Origin: Antedon bifida
Lineage: Eukaryota > Echinodermata > Crinoidea > Comatulida > Antedonidae
Length of the DNA: 64,000 bases
Reading direction: 5' to 3'
Assembly: GCA_963402885.1 (NCBI GenBank)
Contig: OY727098.1
Span: 25,644,417 to 25,708,416 of the forward strand
Under the pieces are notes generated by a model. That model saw only the letters and a list, made by a program, of their open reading frames with translations. It was not told the origin of the DNA and ran no database searches. This document shows, one piece after another, positions 50,329-61,302 of the stretch; the first letter of the stretch is position 1; every line of letters begins with the position of its first letter. A program made the translations under genes and the position numbers.

Positions 50329-50493
50329 AGTTCTGTCTACACTATCAAACTAGTTTGACAAAAAAGTGTGATGTGCCCAAATATGGTAGTAATATGCCTA
50401 AATATGGCAGTGATATGACATCATCATGTCCATATATGGGCACATCCCATTTTTTTAAAAATAAAGTTTGAGAGTGTACAGTAGACAGAGCTT
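50329..50493. mobile_element. MITE copy M
   Basis: AGTTCTGTCTACACTATCAA at the left; the right end has a short insertion (GTGTACAGTAGACAGAGCTT). TA flanks. Two modules (CCAAATATGG, CTAAATATGG) plus CCATATATGG. Confidence 0.9.
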
Positions 50494-51483
50494 TACACTT
50501 AAACCATACAGAGAATTATGGGGATGTGAGTTTATGTTATCACATAATACAAGTTTACTTTACCTACTTACTGTATATAGAAAATGCTAGGTAATAGTTA
50601 ATACATTTTAACGCCCACTTGCACATTAGTTTTTGTCTTCTAGTAGTAGAATAACATTTTTTTAAACCAATGTAAATATTATTATTAAACAGAAGTCTGG
50701 TGTCTTAACATAAAGGTTGTAAAGACAGGTGTATAAAGGTCTGAGCCCCTCCTAACGCAGGATAACAAGTATTGTATCATTACTTGATAGACGTGGCCTT
50801 TAAGGCGTAACCATCTTGATGGACATGAACCCAAAGTGAACTAAATACATTGTTAATTAATACAGACATTGCTTTATTGATGTATTTGACATTGATTGAC
50901 ATCAACAATGTATTCATACATTGCATCAGTCAATTTCTAAAATTTGTAATTTTACCTTTTTTTTTTGTAATATTTTTCTTTACCTTTATGTCGTGTATAA
51001 ACAAAATGTTAACAAGATTTGAACTCGTTGTTACCAGGATGAGTTAGGTTATCTGCGCAAATGTTACGTCACATGCACGTTGAAATGTATGTGCGCAAAG
51101 AATTGGTTGTGAAATTATATATAGAACTTTTTATTATTAATATAAAATCAGGAATATGGATCATGTTATAATCCACTTTTGAAAAAAATAGTTATAGCTA
51201 AATAGCCTAATCAAACCAATTGATTTCACAAATCAAATTATTACAAGATGATATGAATATTGTTTTAATCATTTTCTTTCACTGTTTCTAAAGTATCCGC
51301 CCACTCTGTCACAACCCAGACTTCCGCTCACTTATTCTGTTTATGTTCTTGCCTAAACAGTGTAGGGGTTGAAAGATATATTGTGTCATATGATGACAGA
51401 TGAACCTATTTAAGAAAATATATATATTTATATTTTAAACATATTTTAAACTCCTGCATTTATACATTAATTACACCTTTCTA

Positions 51484-51631
51484 AAGCTCTGTCTACACTA
51501 TTAAACTTTATGTGACAAAAAAAAAATGTGATGTGCCCATATATACATGATGATGTCATATCACTACCATTACTATCATATTTGGGCACATCACACTTTT
51601 TTGTAAAACTATTGATACTTTAGACACAGAG
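51484..51631. mobile_element. MITE copy N (right end degenerate)
   Basis: AAGCTCTGTCTACACTATTA at the left; the right end is altered (TTTAGACACAGAG). TA on both sides. ACCATTACTATCATATTTGG shows an altered module. Confidence 0.85.
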
Positions 51632-51697
51632 TAACAAATATGGGATCAATAATTTTGAAGGAAGGATATTTCATTGTTGGTGACATCGGCTATGAAA

Positions 51698-51935
51698 TCA
51701 ATTTGAGGAGATGACAATGGCTCGGACATGTGACCCTAAGGAAACCAGAGCAGAAAACAGTAGGATTGCACTGACATGGAAACCAGAAGGAAAAATAGAA
51801 ATAGACGACGTGGAAACAACAAATAAACAGGAAAGAAGGGAAATGGGATGGGAATCACGGACAGAGGCAGAAGCAATGGCAAGAAATGGATAGATGTTGT
51901 GATCTTTTACGTACCTCTCACTGGGCATAATAGGG
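51698..51935 (+). pseudogene. Decayed LINE (non-LTR retrotransposon) fragment, C-terminal end of the reverse transcriptase ORF
   Basis: Reading across two frames, the stretch contains WLGHV, then IALTWKPEGK, then MGWESRTEAEAMARNG and finally DLLRTSHWA before a stop. This is the order seen at the carboxyl end of many LINE reverse transcriptase proteins (GHVLRM..., LHWTPEGKRKRGRP, TWRR, EM...W.E...A.DR..W). At least one frameshift and internal stops are present, so it is a dead copy; the rest of the element is not visible upstream, where MITE copy N lies. The match is by pattern only, without a database search. Confidence 0.55.
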
Positions 51936-52854
51936 AAGATGGCAAATGGGTCTTAAAACCAGAAAACCATGGATTTCGAATTAGAAACCGCGAATTTAAA
52001 CACATGATTTACTAATTTAGGTTTTTGTTTCTAAATACTAAGTTTTCCCATCTTCCTAAACTATAGTAATTCCCTGTACAGTATTTAAATTGTGTAATAC
52101 AGTAGCATCAATCCCTAAATAGCATCTTCTGATGAATGTTTTAGTTGACACCTCAGATGTTTCGTTTTTATAATTACCACAGAAATTAAAATCATGCATA
52201 ACAGGATGGGAGAGGGTAATCATGATCTTATTATCACAAGAGTAGGAAATTAAGCAATCTCACAGGAGGTGTTAATACTGACAGCTTAAGCCCTAACAGG
52301 CTACTGCCACTAATGGGGACCAGAGTATGAGAACGAACACTACCTGTAAAATGTGCTGAGGAATTCTAAAGGGGGGAAAGCAACAATTTTAACAGCAAGA
52401 AAAGCTATCATTCTAAGTAATCTGCTCAAATCAGTTACATGATTCGGTAAAAATGTTTCTATTTTGGACAAATTCAATTATGTTTGCATCATTGAATAAT
52501 ATTAATGACAAGTGGATTTTTGGTTGAGTTTCTGTATCACAAGTGGAGGGCAACACATCAAACAACATGGGACTCAAAAATACTCAATCAAAGTTATCCC
52601 TATTGGCACTTTCAAGACCGAGAGAGGTCAATGAAAGGTCAATCACTATAGTTGTAATCCTAACAAAATGTCAAGACTATTGCGATAATCCTGTTGGATA
52701 AATGTTCAATAACACGGCTACTGTGAATGTTACAGTACGCTTAATGTATATTTGTACAATACTGTTTCACTTAATATTTTCTACAAGGTGATTTAATATA
52801 GACATAAAAAACAAAAGACAAACTGTACATGTACAACAATTAAAGGATGGATAG

Positions 52855-53006
52855 ACTATTTATTTTATCGTGCTTATAAACTAAGTCTCATTTGAGGCTT
52901 AGGGAGTGGAGTTGAAAGAGTTGTGAGTTACAACCCTGGCACTAGGTCAGGATTGAACCCTGGACCTTAGGATTGAAAGGCAAGCATATTAAACACCAAG
53001 CTACTG
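52855..53006 (-). mobile_element. tRNA-derived SINE
   Basis: On the minus strand TAGCTTGGTGTTTAATATGC (53003-52984) resembles a pol III A-box, and GGGTTCAATCC (52960-52950) is a near-consensus B-box at tRNA-like distance. CTTGCCTTTCAATC and AAGGTCC between them look like an anticodon arm. A tRNA-unrelated body follows (TAACTCACAACTCTTTCAAC, CCCTAAGCCTCAAATGAGAC), ending in an A/T-rich tail near 52855. Confidence 0.65.
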
Positions 53007-53721
53007 TGTGTGTGTATTCAATGTTTCTTCAATCTATAGTCAGGCAATTTAAATCAAATGTTTGGTGTGAACTTTTTATCAAACATATTCATAATAACAA
53101 AAAAAACATGGCTTGTTTTTACACAAACTTTATATTATGTGAAAATAACATGGCCAAAGTTGCACAGAGATTATGTTAAAGTCCAGCAGAATGTTAAATC
53201 AAGAACAACTTATCTTCACTGGCTTACTCATAATACTAAGCATAAGCTAGAGGATTTGACTTTAAAACACCCGATATTTTGAAAAGGATAAGCACAGTAG
53301 ATCTCTATTCATTAAGGGTTTTACGTCTTTATACAATAATACACGAACGCTGAATTATAAAAAACACATCAAGCTCACTGTTGTAAACTCTATTTAACCT
53401 TATTGTTCAAACTTTAAACTAAAAAGTAAAAACTATAATATTGATTATCAATATCAAGTAGCTATTAAATAAGGTACAAAACAATTTCAACTGTACATGT
53501 AAATATTAAAATGTAAGTACAGTACAATGAAGTCAATGTTCAAGCCGACTTTATAACTGAATATTCAACATAAAGTACTGCAGCTTTACAATGTGTTTGA
53601 TACACTTTTTTAATGGGAAACCAATAAGATTGTTTGAAGTTTGAAAGTAAACAACCAAATTATCATGGGCGATGCCACTGTCTTGCAGGGGAGTTCAGGA
53701 AGAAATTTTTACTTTTCAGTT

Positions 53722-53792
53722 ATGTTCTCCCCTTGAAGGGGAAAAGGCCTATGTCGGTTCATCCAGGTAAGCTAATCACGTAATAGACTAGT
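53722..53792 (+). repeat. Dispersed family 2, copy e (full)
   Basis: The hairpin CTCCCCTTGAAGGGGA precedes AAAGGCCTATGTCGGTTCAT and CCAGGTAAGCTAATCACG. The stem differs from copies c and g at both sides while still pairing. Confidence 0.85.
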
Positions 53793-55502
53793 CTATTCAT
53801 TTATTTCATCTTTATACTCTTCAGTAAAATAAAAGTGAAAGTACAGTACTGTATGCTCTTATGTTGTAAACACTGCTGCCATTTTGTATACAGTAGTAGT
53901 ATATAATACAATGCTCTAATGTCCTAACACTATACTAAATGGCAGTTATCCAAAGGTGTTTCGGTTTCACTACCAAACAAAATGCTTTGTAGTGTATTGT
54001 TCAAGTAATTTAAAATGACTTAAGTGAAGGAGCAAAGAGAAAATAGAAATGTATAGAATTACTATATACTTAAGTTTAAAGAAGCTAGGCCTAGCCAGCT
54101 GGGTCTCTCCCTACTTAAACTAAGCCCCTTTTTCCCTAAAGAACTACACCATTCTCATGGGTATAAAACCCTCTGGTCCACGAGATATTTATCTCTTTGT
54201 ATACTGTATTTTCACGGGTTACTTTGATGTGGTATTATATCTCTGGTTTGGCCTGAAGGAGTAACTTGAAGGTACACTACATAAAAGATAAAGTTATGGA
54301 GTCAACACTACATTAAACAAATTCTGAAATATTATCAAAACAGAAAATCATTTCAAAGAAGTTAAGTATAAAGAAAGTCTTAATTGATTGAACAGAAGGG
54401 AAGAAAACTTTTTTTGGGCCAGATTACAAAAGTTGGTTCCAGTTACATTAATAATGTATAGGTTTCTTAAATAATTTAAATAATAATAATATCTTTAATA
54501 ACCATAAATTTTATGAATTTAAATGAATAATATATTTACGTTATTCTGTAATTTCATGCTTCAGATGAGAAGAGGAATAAAGTTTAATTTTATTTCTCAA
54601 AAAAAAAATGCACTGAACTTGTTATTTTTCCGTAGCTTGACGTTTATTGAATAAAATTTATAATCAGTCTTAAATTGAAGAGAAATACAATTTAACTAAT
54701 GTACAGTATTAAATTATTACTTTTAGTATCGTCATAAAAATAAAATTGCTCATACAAGCTGCAAGATTAAATCTGCACATCATTTATTATAAATGGTTTT
54801 AACATCATACTGAAATATAAATCACAAAAAGTCCATTTATGTTGAAATATGATAGCTAGGTGATTAACTCCATGTCTTATGACTTTCAATGATTAATGAT
54901 AAAATCAAAAGTATAATAATAATAAATAATATGACCTTGATGAGTGTAAACAGGAGAAACTGTACAGCAAATCTGAATATATTTCTGATGCATTGGTGTC
55001 AAATTAACCTTTATTCAGTGACTATAGAGTTATCAAAATGGTGAACAGTGCATGAAGAACTGTAGGCTAGGCTTGTGTGATTATCAAAGGGGCTTTAAAG
55101 ACCAAGGGGCACCTGACCATTAAGGCTTAAACAAAATGAAAGGAATTGTCTGTCAGAAGGGAGCTAGCCTAAGTGCAAAGACAATGATATTGAGGAGTTG
55201 GTGCCAATGGGTTACCAGTCAATACAGTATGGATTCATCAGGATTAAGCCACCTGAATATAAACCAAACAAATGAATGCTAAATACCATAGAAAGAATGA
55301 CCAATTAAACTTGTGAATTCCAATATTCTAGTAGTATAGTCTACCTCTATTTACATAACAAAATAAAAACCTATCTATTTGATTCATTTTAGGTGCTTCA
55401 CATGCGTAATGATATCAACATGTAACCTTAAGTGCCGTTTAGTCTCCCACTGTTCTAATCCCATCACAAATCCTCATCCAAGTCTTTTTTTTCTCACAGA
55501 CA

Positions 55503-55930
55503 TGTTCTCTTAATTCAACGCTTGGAAATGTGTGACTACACCCTGTTCCAAACAACCAATATGTTCTCTTAATTCAACGCTACACAATGTCTTATCTATA
55601 TTCTTTTAAGCTGGGTGAAATTAAAATAAAACAACTTAGAAATGTATGACCACACCCTGTTCCATACAACCAAGACCTGTTCACTTAATTTGATGCTATA
55701 TAATGTGTTAATATTATTTTAAAACTAAAATCCATTCTTTAATTAGACTGGGTGAAATGACCTTGGAAATGTGTGACCACACCCTGTTCCATACAACCAA
55801 CACATGTTCACTTAATTTGATGCTATACAATGTCTTAATATTCTTTTAAACTAAAATTTATTCTTGAATTAGGCTGAATAAAACTAGAACACCTTGGAAT
55901 TGTGTGACCACACCCTGTTCCATACAACAC
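55503..55930. repeat. Tandem repeat of about 60-125 bp, four units
   Basis: GAAATGTGTGACCACACCCT followed by GTTCCATACAACCAA recurs four times (near 55527, 55640, 55767, 55898), with TGTTC(A/T)CTTAATT(C/T)(G/A)A and a variable spacer between them. Spacers share TTCTTTTAAACTAAAAT, so the whole unit is duplicated. Confidence 0.88.
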
Positions 55931-56715
55931 AACAATAAAGACATTAGGCAACAATTCATGATATTAAATTACTAAATAAACAACATTAACACATCCATTA
56001 TACATTGTAACAAAGTGAACATCAGACCCAGTATCACAACAACACCTGTTCCAATTGAGTTCAATGCGAAACATACAAATATAAAAAACTCGTTAAAATG
56101 TACAATTGTTTGTGAACCCACTCCACTTCAAGGCTAGGTTTCTGAACTGCTTCAAAACACCCAACCAGATCACTATTCCACGTCTTTGTTTAAACCTCAA
56201 TACACAATAGCACATCCTTGATTGGTTACTAATATACAATAGTACATCCTCGATTGGTTATTTATTAATTAATATGAACTACAGAAATCCCACAACCAAT
56301 AGTAGTAATTACGTATGTTTGACCTTCCTACCTGAATACTGCTAATACTACATCTAATCAAAACTTCTGAATTTGCAATGAAGACAGAATTAAAAACCAA
56401 TGTAATAGGATGGGCAAGTAATCAAGAAAGTTGATAGATTTAATCTATGCCCTTGTATAGATCCTCAACAACTTCCTATATCAAATCTGAACAAGTTTTG
56501 ATGATTATTTATAATGAATTAAGCCACACATTGCTTGCTTTTACTGGCTTCTGCTGGGTGAGGTACAGTACCTGTACCATGCAGGACATACTACCTGGGC
56601 TACTTTGAAGCCTTTCATTTTCACATCACCCACCCTAAGATTGCACAAACCAGAAAAATGATCATGGATGATACCACTATCTTGGAGGGATGTTTAAAGT
56701 TGTTACTTTGTGTGT

Positions 56716-56782
56716 TATGCTCTCCCTTCAGAGGAGAAAAGGCCTATGGCAGTTAATCCAAGTAATTTAAGCACTTGGTAGA
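56716..56782 (+). repeat. Dispersed family 2, copy f
   Basis: The hairpin CTCCCTTCAGAGGAG precedes AAAAGGCCTATGGCAGTTAA and TCCAAGTAATTTAAGCAC. A diverged copy in which the donor-like motif is lost. Confidence 0.75.
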
Positions 56783-57390
56783 CTGCTTAAAGCAACTTGC
56801 TACAGTACAGTAGAGTAGTATTGTTTTTGTGTCATTCGCCCCTTTCTTCATTATCCACCCTATACAATGTAGCATCCAATCCTAATGTACCAAGATCTAA
56901 TCAAATCAAGCCGATTTTCACCAGCTACAATGGAAATTGTAAATAAAGATGAATGTAAATTGAAACCAGTGAACAAACACATTAAAAACCCAATTGAGTC
57001 AATATTGGAAGCGAGTTAGCAAATTAAGAGAGCATTGAGAGACATGTTTGTTTGCCAACATTTTCAACAGCGTGTATATTGCGTCGTCGTTTCTAGGGAA
57101 TTGAAACTCCTCTGATTTCTTTCTATTTGAAACAAACAACCAATTTATTAGTTTTCAATTGTTAATAATATTATTCTATTCCAGAAATAAAGTAAAATTG
57201 CATTTAACATGATTTCCAAGTACTCTTGCATCATCAATTAATGAGTTGAAAGAACCATTACAACCATATGGTTTGATATTTGTCATCTGAATTTATTATT
57301 CTATAATTATTCATTTTAAAAATTAATAATCAAACATATTAGCAGATCTACTCCATGAACAGATCCAGTAAAAATGTTTTGTCAGTCTTA

Positions 57391-57547
57391 AGCCTTGTCT
57401 ACTTTATGTGACATGGTGTGTCCATGGTAGTGATATGGTCAAATATGGTAGTGATATGGTCAAATATGGTAGTGATATGACATCATCATTTCCATATTTG
57501 GGCACATCATATTTTTTGACACATAAAGTTTGATAGTGGCAAGGCTT
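57391..57547. mobile_element. MITE copy O (arms shortened)
   Basis: AGCCTTGTCTACTTTATGTG at the left lacks most of the usual arm; the right end is GATAGTGGCAAGGCTT. Three tandem ATATGGTCAAATATGGTAGTG units lie inside. TA on both sides. The outer GCCTTG/CAAGGC still pair with each other while both differ from consensus. Confidence 0.85.
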
Positions 57548-58637
57548 TACATTCTCAAAGTAAAGTTGGCCACAAAAAAAACTACTGTTATTAAGTAAAG
57601 AAATTATATAAATAAACCATTACTACTAGAAACAATCATAAATCACAAGTATATTCAATAATAAATAGAATGTGAATAATCAGTCATTAGTTAATGATCA
57701 GTAATCAATTATAGAAACGCCTACTCCCTAGAATATTTCAATTCCAATCTCAAACTTTTTTACTATTAGTATCAAGCGTTTCAATGTAAATGTGAAATTC
57801 CTAACCATTTTTTTCTGATTTTTAATTGGCTTGTTTTAAGGGGCCATTAATAAAGCCATCTGGTTGGTGCATAATCTACAGCATATATAATCTACATATG
57901 TTTGCTATAATCCATGGTATCTTATTAATATTATGGATATAACTATTCAATATTTATAATCAAAACTGTTTATACAATAGAAAGAAAGTGATCTGCATGG
58001 AAATGAAATCAACATTAGAACCAGCAATTGAATGTAAAAAATGTATATTTCTGAATTTAAAAATATTTACCGACATAAGAGCCTGATATTTTAACAATAA
58101 ATATATTTCAAGAATTATTGTTTTGAACAATGGAAGGCATACAGCTGCTGTACAGTAGTAGGCCTACAGTAGCATAATGGCAACAATATTATCAGTATTT
58201 AATATCCATTAAGAACAGTTTGAGACAAAAGAAACATTTCAATAAACAACAATTAATTAGCCGCCAGGAAAGATTGTACTGTAAGTCCTGCTACCGTTTT
58301 AATTTGTATCTGTAGTTTCTATAGTAGAAAAAACCCCTAATTTTATTTATAATCCTGTTGTTAATGATACTAAAGTTTATAACTGATGACACATAAATGG
58401 TTTGGCCAAAAATGCACGTACATCAGATAATAATAACTACTATACCTAAAGTAAACAATAATAAAATGATAAATAATGTTTAAATAATGAGAACAAAACG
58501 TAATGTAGAGGTGAAATGAAAGTCAAATTAAAGCATCAATCACAAATATTATAACAATCAACTCCTACACTAAGCCACGCCCACACATACAATACCTGTC
58601 AATCAATTATCAGACAGGAGCATTTCATAAATTTTTT

Positions 58638-58722
58638 ATATCCGAGTTGTACTGTAGCTCTCTTCTCGGAGAGAATAGGCCAATGTCGTTTTATCCAGGT
58701 AAGCTAGGCACCAAATAGACAT
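58638..58722 (+). repeat. Dispersed family 2, copy g (full)
   Basis: GCTCTCTTCTCGGAGAGAAT, then AGGCCAATGTCGTTTTATCC, then AGGTAAGCTAGGCACCAAAT. It shares the preceding TATATCCGAGTTGTAC with copy c, extending the family upstream of the hairpin. Confidence 0.85.
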
Positions 58723-59251
58723 ACAGCACACACTCTACCATAGTATGTAAAACTAGCTGTAGTTTTATTTAATTTAAATGGTACTATTATTAATTAAAAT
58801 TAATTAAATTATGATACAATTAATCAATATGAATATTCTATTGAAAAATATAATATTTCCTGCAATCAGTTTATTATTATTAAATAATTCTTTAGATCAA
58901 GATATATTACTACTTCTGTAAAAATCAATTATATCATCACTATCAGTTAATACTTAGATAATTTTAATGTTTACAATACACTCATACTGTAGTATCTGTC
59001 TGTTGTCATGTGACGTAAACATCAGGCTTAACGACACAACAAATATTCTAAATTAACAAAATGACCCAAGTTAGTCTGCCTGACTTTGCCCTTTAAAATC
59101 CCTGAGTGAATCTCTCTACATCTCTAATTGAAAAAATCAGATTGAATAATTATGAATTTATGCATCATGGCTTCTGTAACGAGAGAAGAGATTTCATTTA
59201 CAGAAAATCTACAAGCCTCATAACATATCCCTGTGTTTTGTATGAAACATA

Positions 59252-59414
59252 AACCTCTGTCTACACTATCAAACTTTATGTGACAAAAAAATGTGATGTG
59301 CCCATAAATGATATATAAACATTACATATCACTACCATATTTGGGTATATCACTACCATATTTGGGCACATCACACTTTTTTTGTAAAACTTGTTTGATA
59401 GTGTAGACAGAGCT
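59252..59414. mobile_element. MITE copy P
   Basis: AACCTCTGTCTACACTATCA and GATAGTGTAGACAGAGCT at the ends; TA is on the left only (right flank GA). Two ACCATATTTGGG units; opposite orientation to copy J. Confidence 0.88.
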
Positions 59415-61237
59415 GAAAATACATTATAGATTTAGAGTAAAAGGAAAAACAGAGTAACCACAATATTACACATTTTTCAGATGGTAAAATAATAAAATCA
59501 AACATTTATATTTTTCCGCCAATTCCAAAAAAAAAAGATCGATGGCACCTGTATCCTGTTAAAACAATTTTTAAATAAATTTTAAATGAATAAAAATTGG
59601 AAATATATTTCATTTAATTTATTCATAATTGAGAAAATAATTAATTTAATAATGCAAATCCTTTTTTATTTCAAAAAAAATTAAAACTGTTTAAAAATTT
59701 ATATCTGTACATTTTGTGATTTTAGTTCTCTTCAGGGTTATTACTTAATTTAACGAATGCAATCCTCTTTTTATTCCCCAAAAAAATGTACAGTATATCT
59801 GTACATTTTGTGATTTTACTTCACAAGCCAGTTGGTTTGCAGTTTATCAGTTTGAGAAGCTAAGTAAATGAAGTCTTTAAAAATAACAAATTACCACAGC
59901 TTGGATTAAATGCTGATGCACATATTACTGCAATACAGGACGTGATCAATTAAAACATGTCTTTTGTGAGGGATTAACTTGGAAAGGTTACACATAATTG
60001 CACTAACAGATTGAATAGTGTAATGTGTGTATGTGAAAGAACATTTTAAAATGTAATTAATGAAGATAATGCCAGCCAGTGTGTATTGCAGCAGTGCGAG
60101 GATTCAAAATTCATTGCATCTTGTAACGTAGTTTAAAAATGACAGAACATGACAATAGAAAACAAGGCCGTGTTTGAAATGTCGTGGCCTAAGATCGAGT
60201 CTCTTAGGGAAGGAAAAAATGTACTTAAAGATGGTAGATGCATTATCCTACATCTATCCTGGGAATTACACGTGCCTCACCGTCTGGACGTGTACACCCA
60301 ATGCATCCCTGTATATTGGTACTTCAGGAAGACATGGAAACTGTTGTAATAACTCCCATTTCCCATTGTGAAGCATAGAAAAACCAGGAAGCCTAAGCCG
60401 GGAGTAACAGCTGTAAGTAATGTTAATACAGCGAGGACAAGTCAACTTGATTCTAACAATTCTGGCTGTCTAAAAATACTTCACAACTATCTATATTACA
60501 TTACAGGGATTAGCCAACCCTGAAATTGGCATAAATTGGTCTGAAAAAAATAGTCAATATTCTTTATAGATTTTTTTGAAAAGTAAATTGAAAAAACAGT
60601 TAAACCGAGAAAATAAAGTCACTTTGATAGTAATAAACAAAGTTTAATATTAGAAGCATAAAATAATTACATAGCACTATAATGTCGCGGATGCTGTAAA
60701 AAAACGGACGCTACGGTGATTTTTTGGCACGTCTATCAAGCTGGCTTCTATCATCTGTGACGTGCGACGGAATTAGACATGTAGTTGTTTATCACGCATG
60801 ATACCTTTAAGGTGATACTTTGGCCAGACTCGTTAAAAGGACCACCATCTTGGTATCACATTTCGAGTAGAAATATTAATTAATTTGCCAAATCACTGAT
60901 TTTACTTGTTGCAAAGTGTTTTTTTAATTTCTCTTGAGAATCTAATACTAATAGAGAGTTTGATTATTTCCTGGATACTGTACTTCAAATTACTACTGTA
61001 CAACTGCCAGTAGCTTCAAATTATTTAATCAAAGAAAAACATTGCACGTTTCACCCATGTTCTCCATTCTGTGCATTTTTTATCAAGTGTGTGTTTACGT
61101 CTGTGTCACAACATAAAATTACCAGTAGTAAAATAGCTGTGTTTTGTGTACAGTGATTAAAAAACAATGAAAACAAAACTTAAAATTCACTTTTACTAAT
61201 TCATTTACATTATCAAATATTTTTCTGATGGGATGTT

Positions 61238-61302
61238 TTAGCGCTCTTCTCAAAGTGAAATAGGCCAATGTTGGTTTATCCGGGTAAGTTAGGCACAAAA
61301 TA
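61238..61302 (+). repeat. Dispersed family 2, copy h
   Basis: CGCTCTTCTCAAAGTGAAAT, then AGGCCAATGTTGGTTTATCC, then GGGTAAGTTAGGCACAAAAT. The hairpin arm is weakened; the core is well kept. Confidence 0.8.

Noticed and set aside
60149-60420. Two overlapping frames (66 and 65 residues) that look vaguely retrotransposon-like
   Set aside because: Words such as GRHGNCCNNSHFPL and KTRKPKPG are suggestive of a decayed repeat, but I could not align them to any family pattern with confidence.
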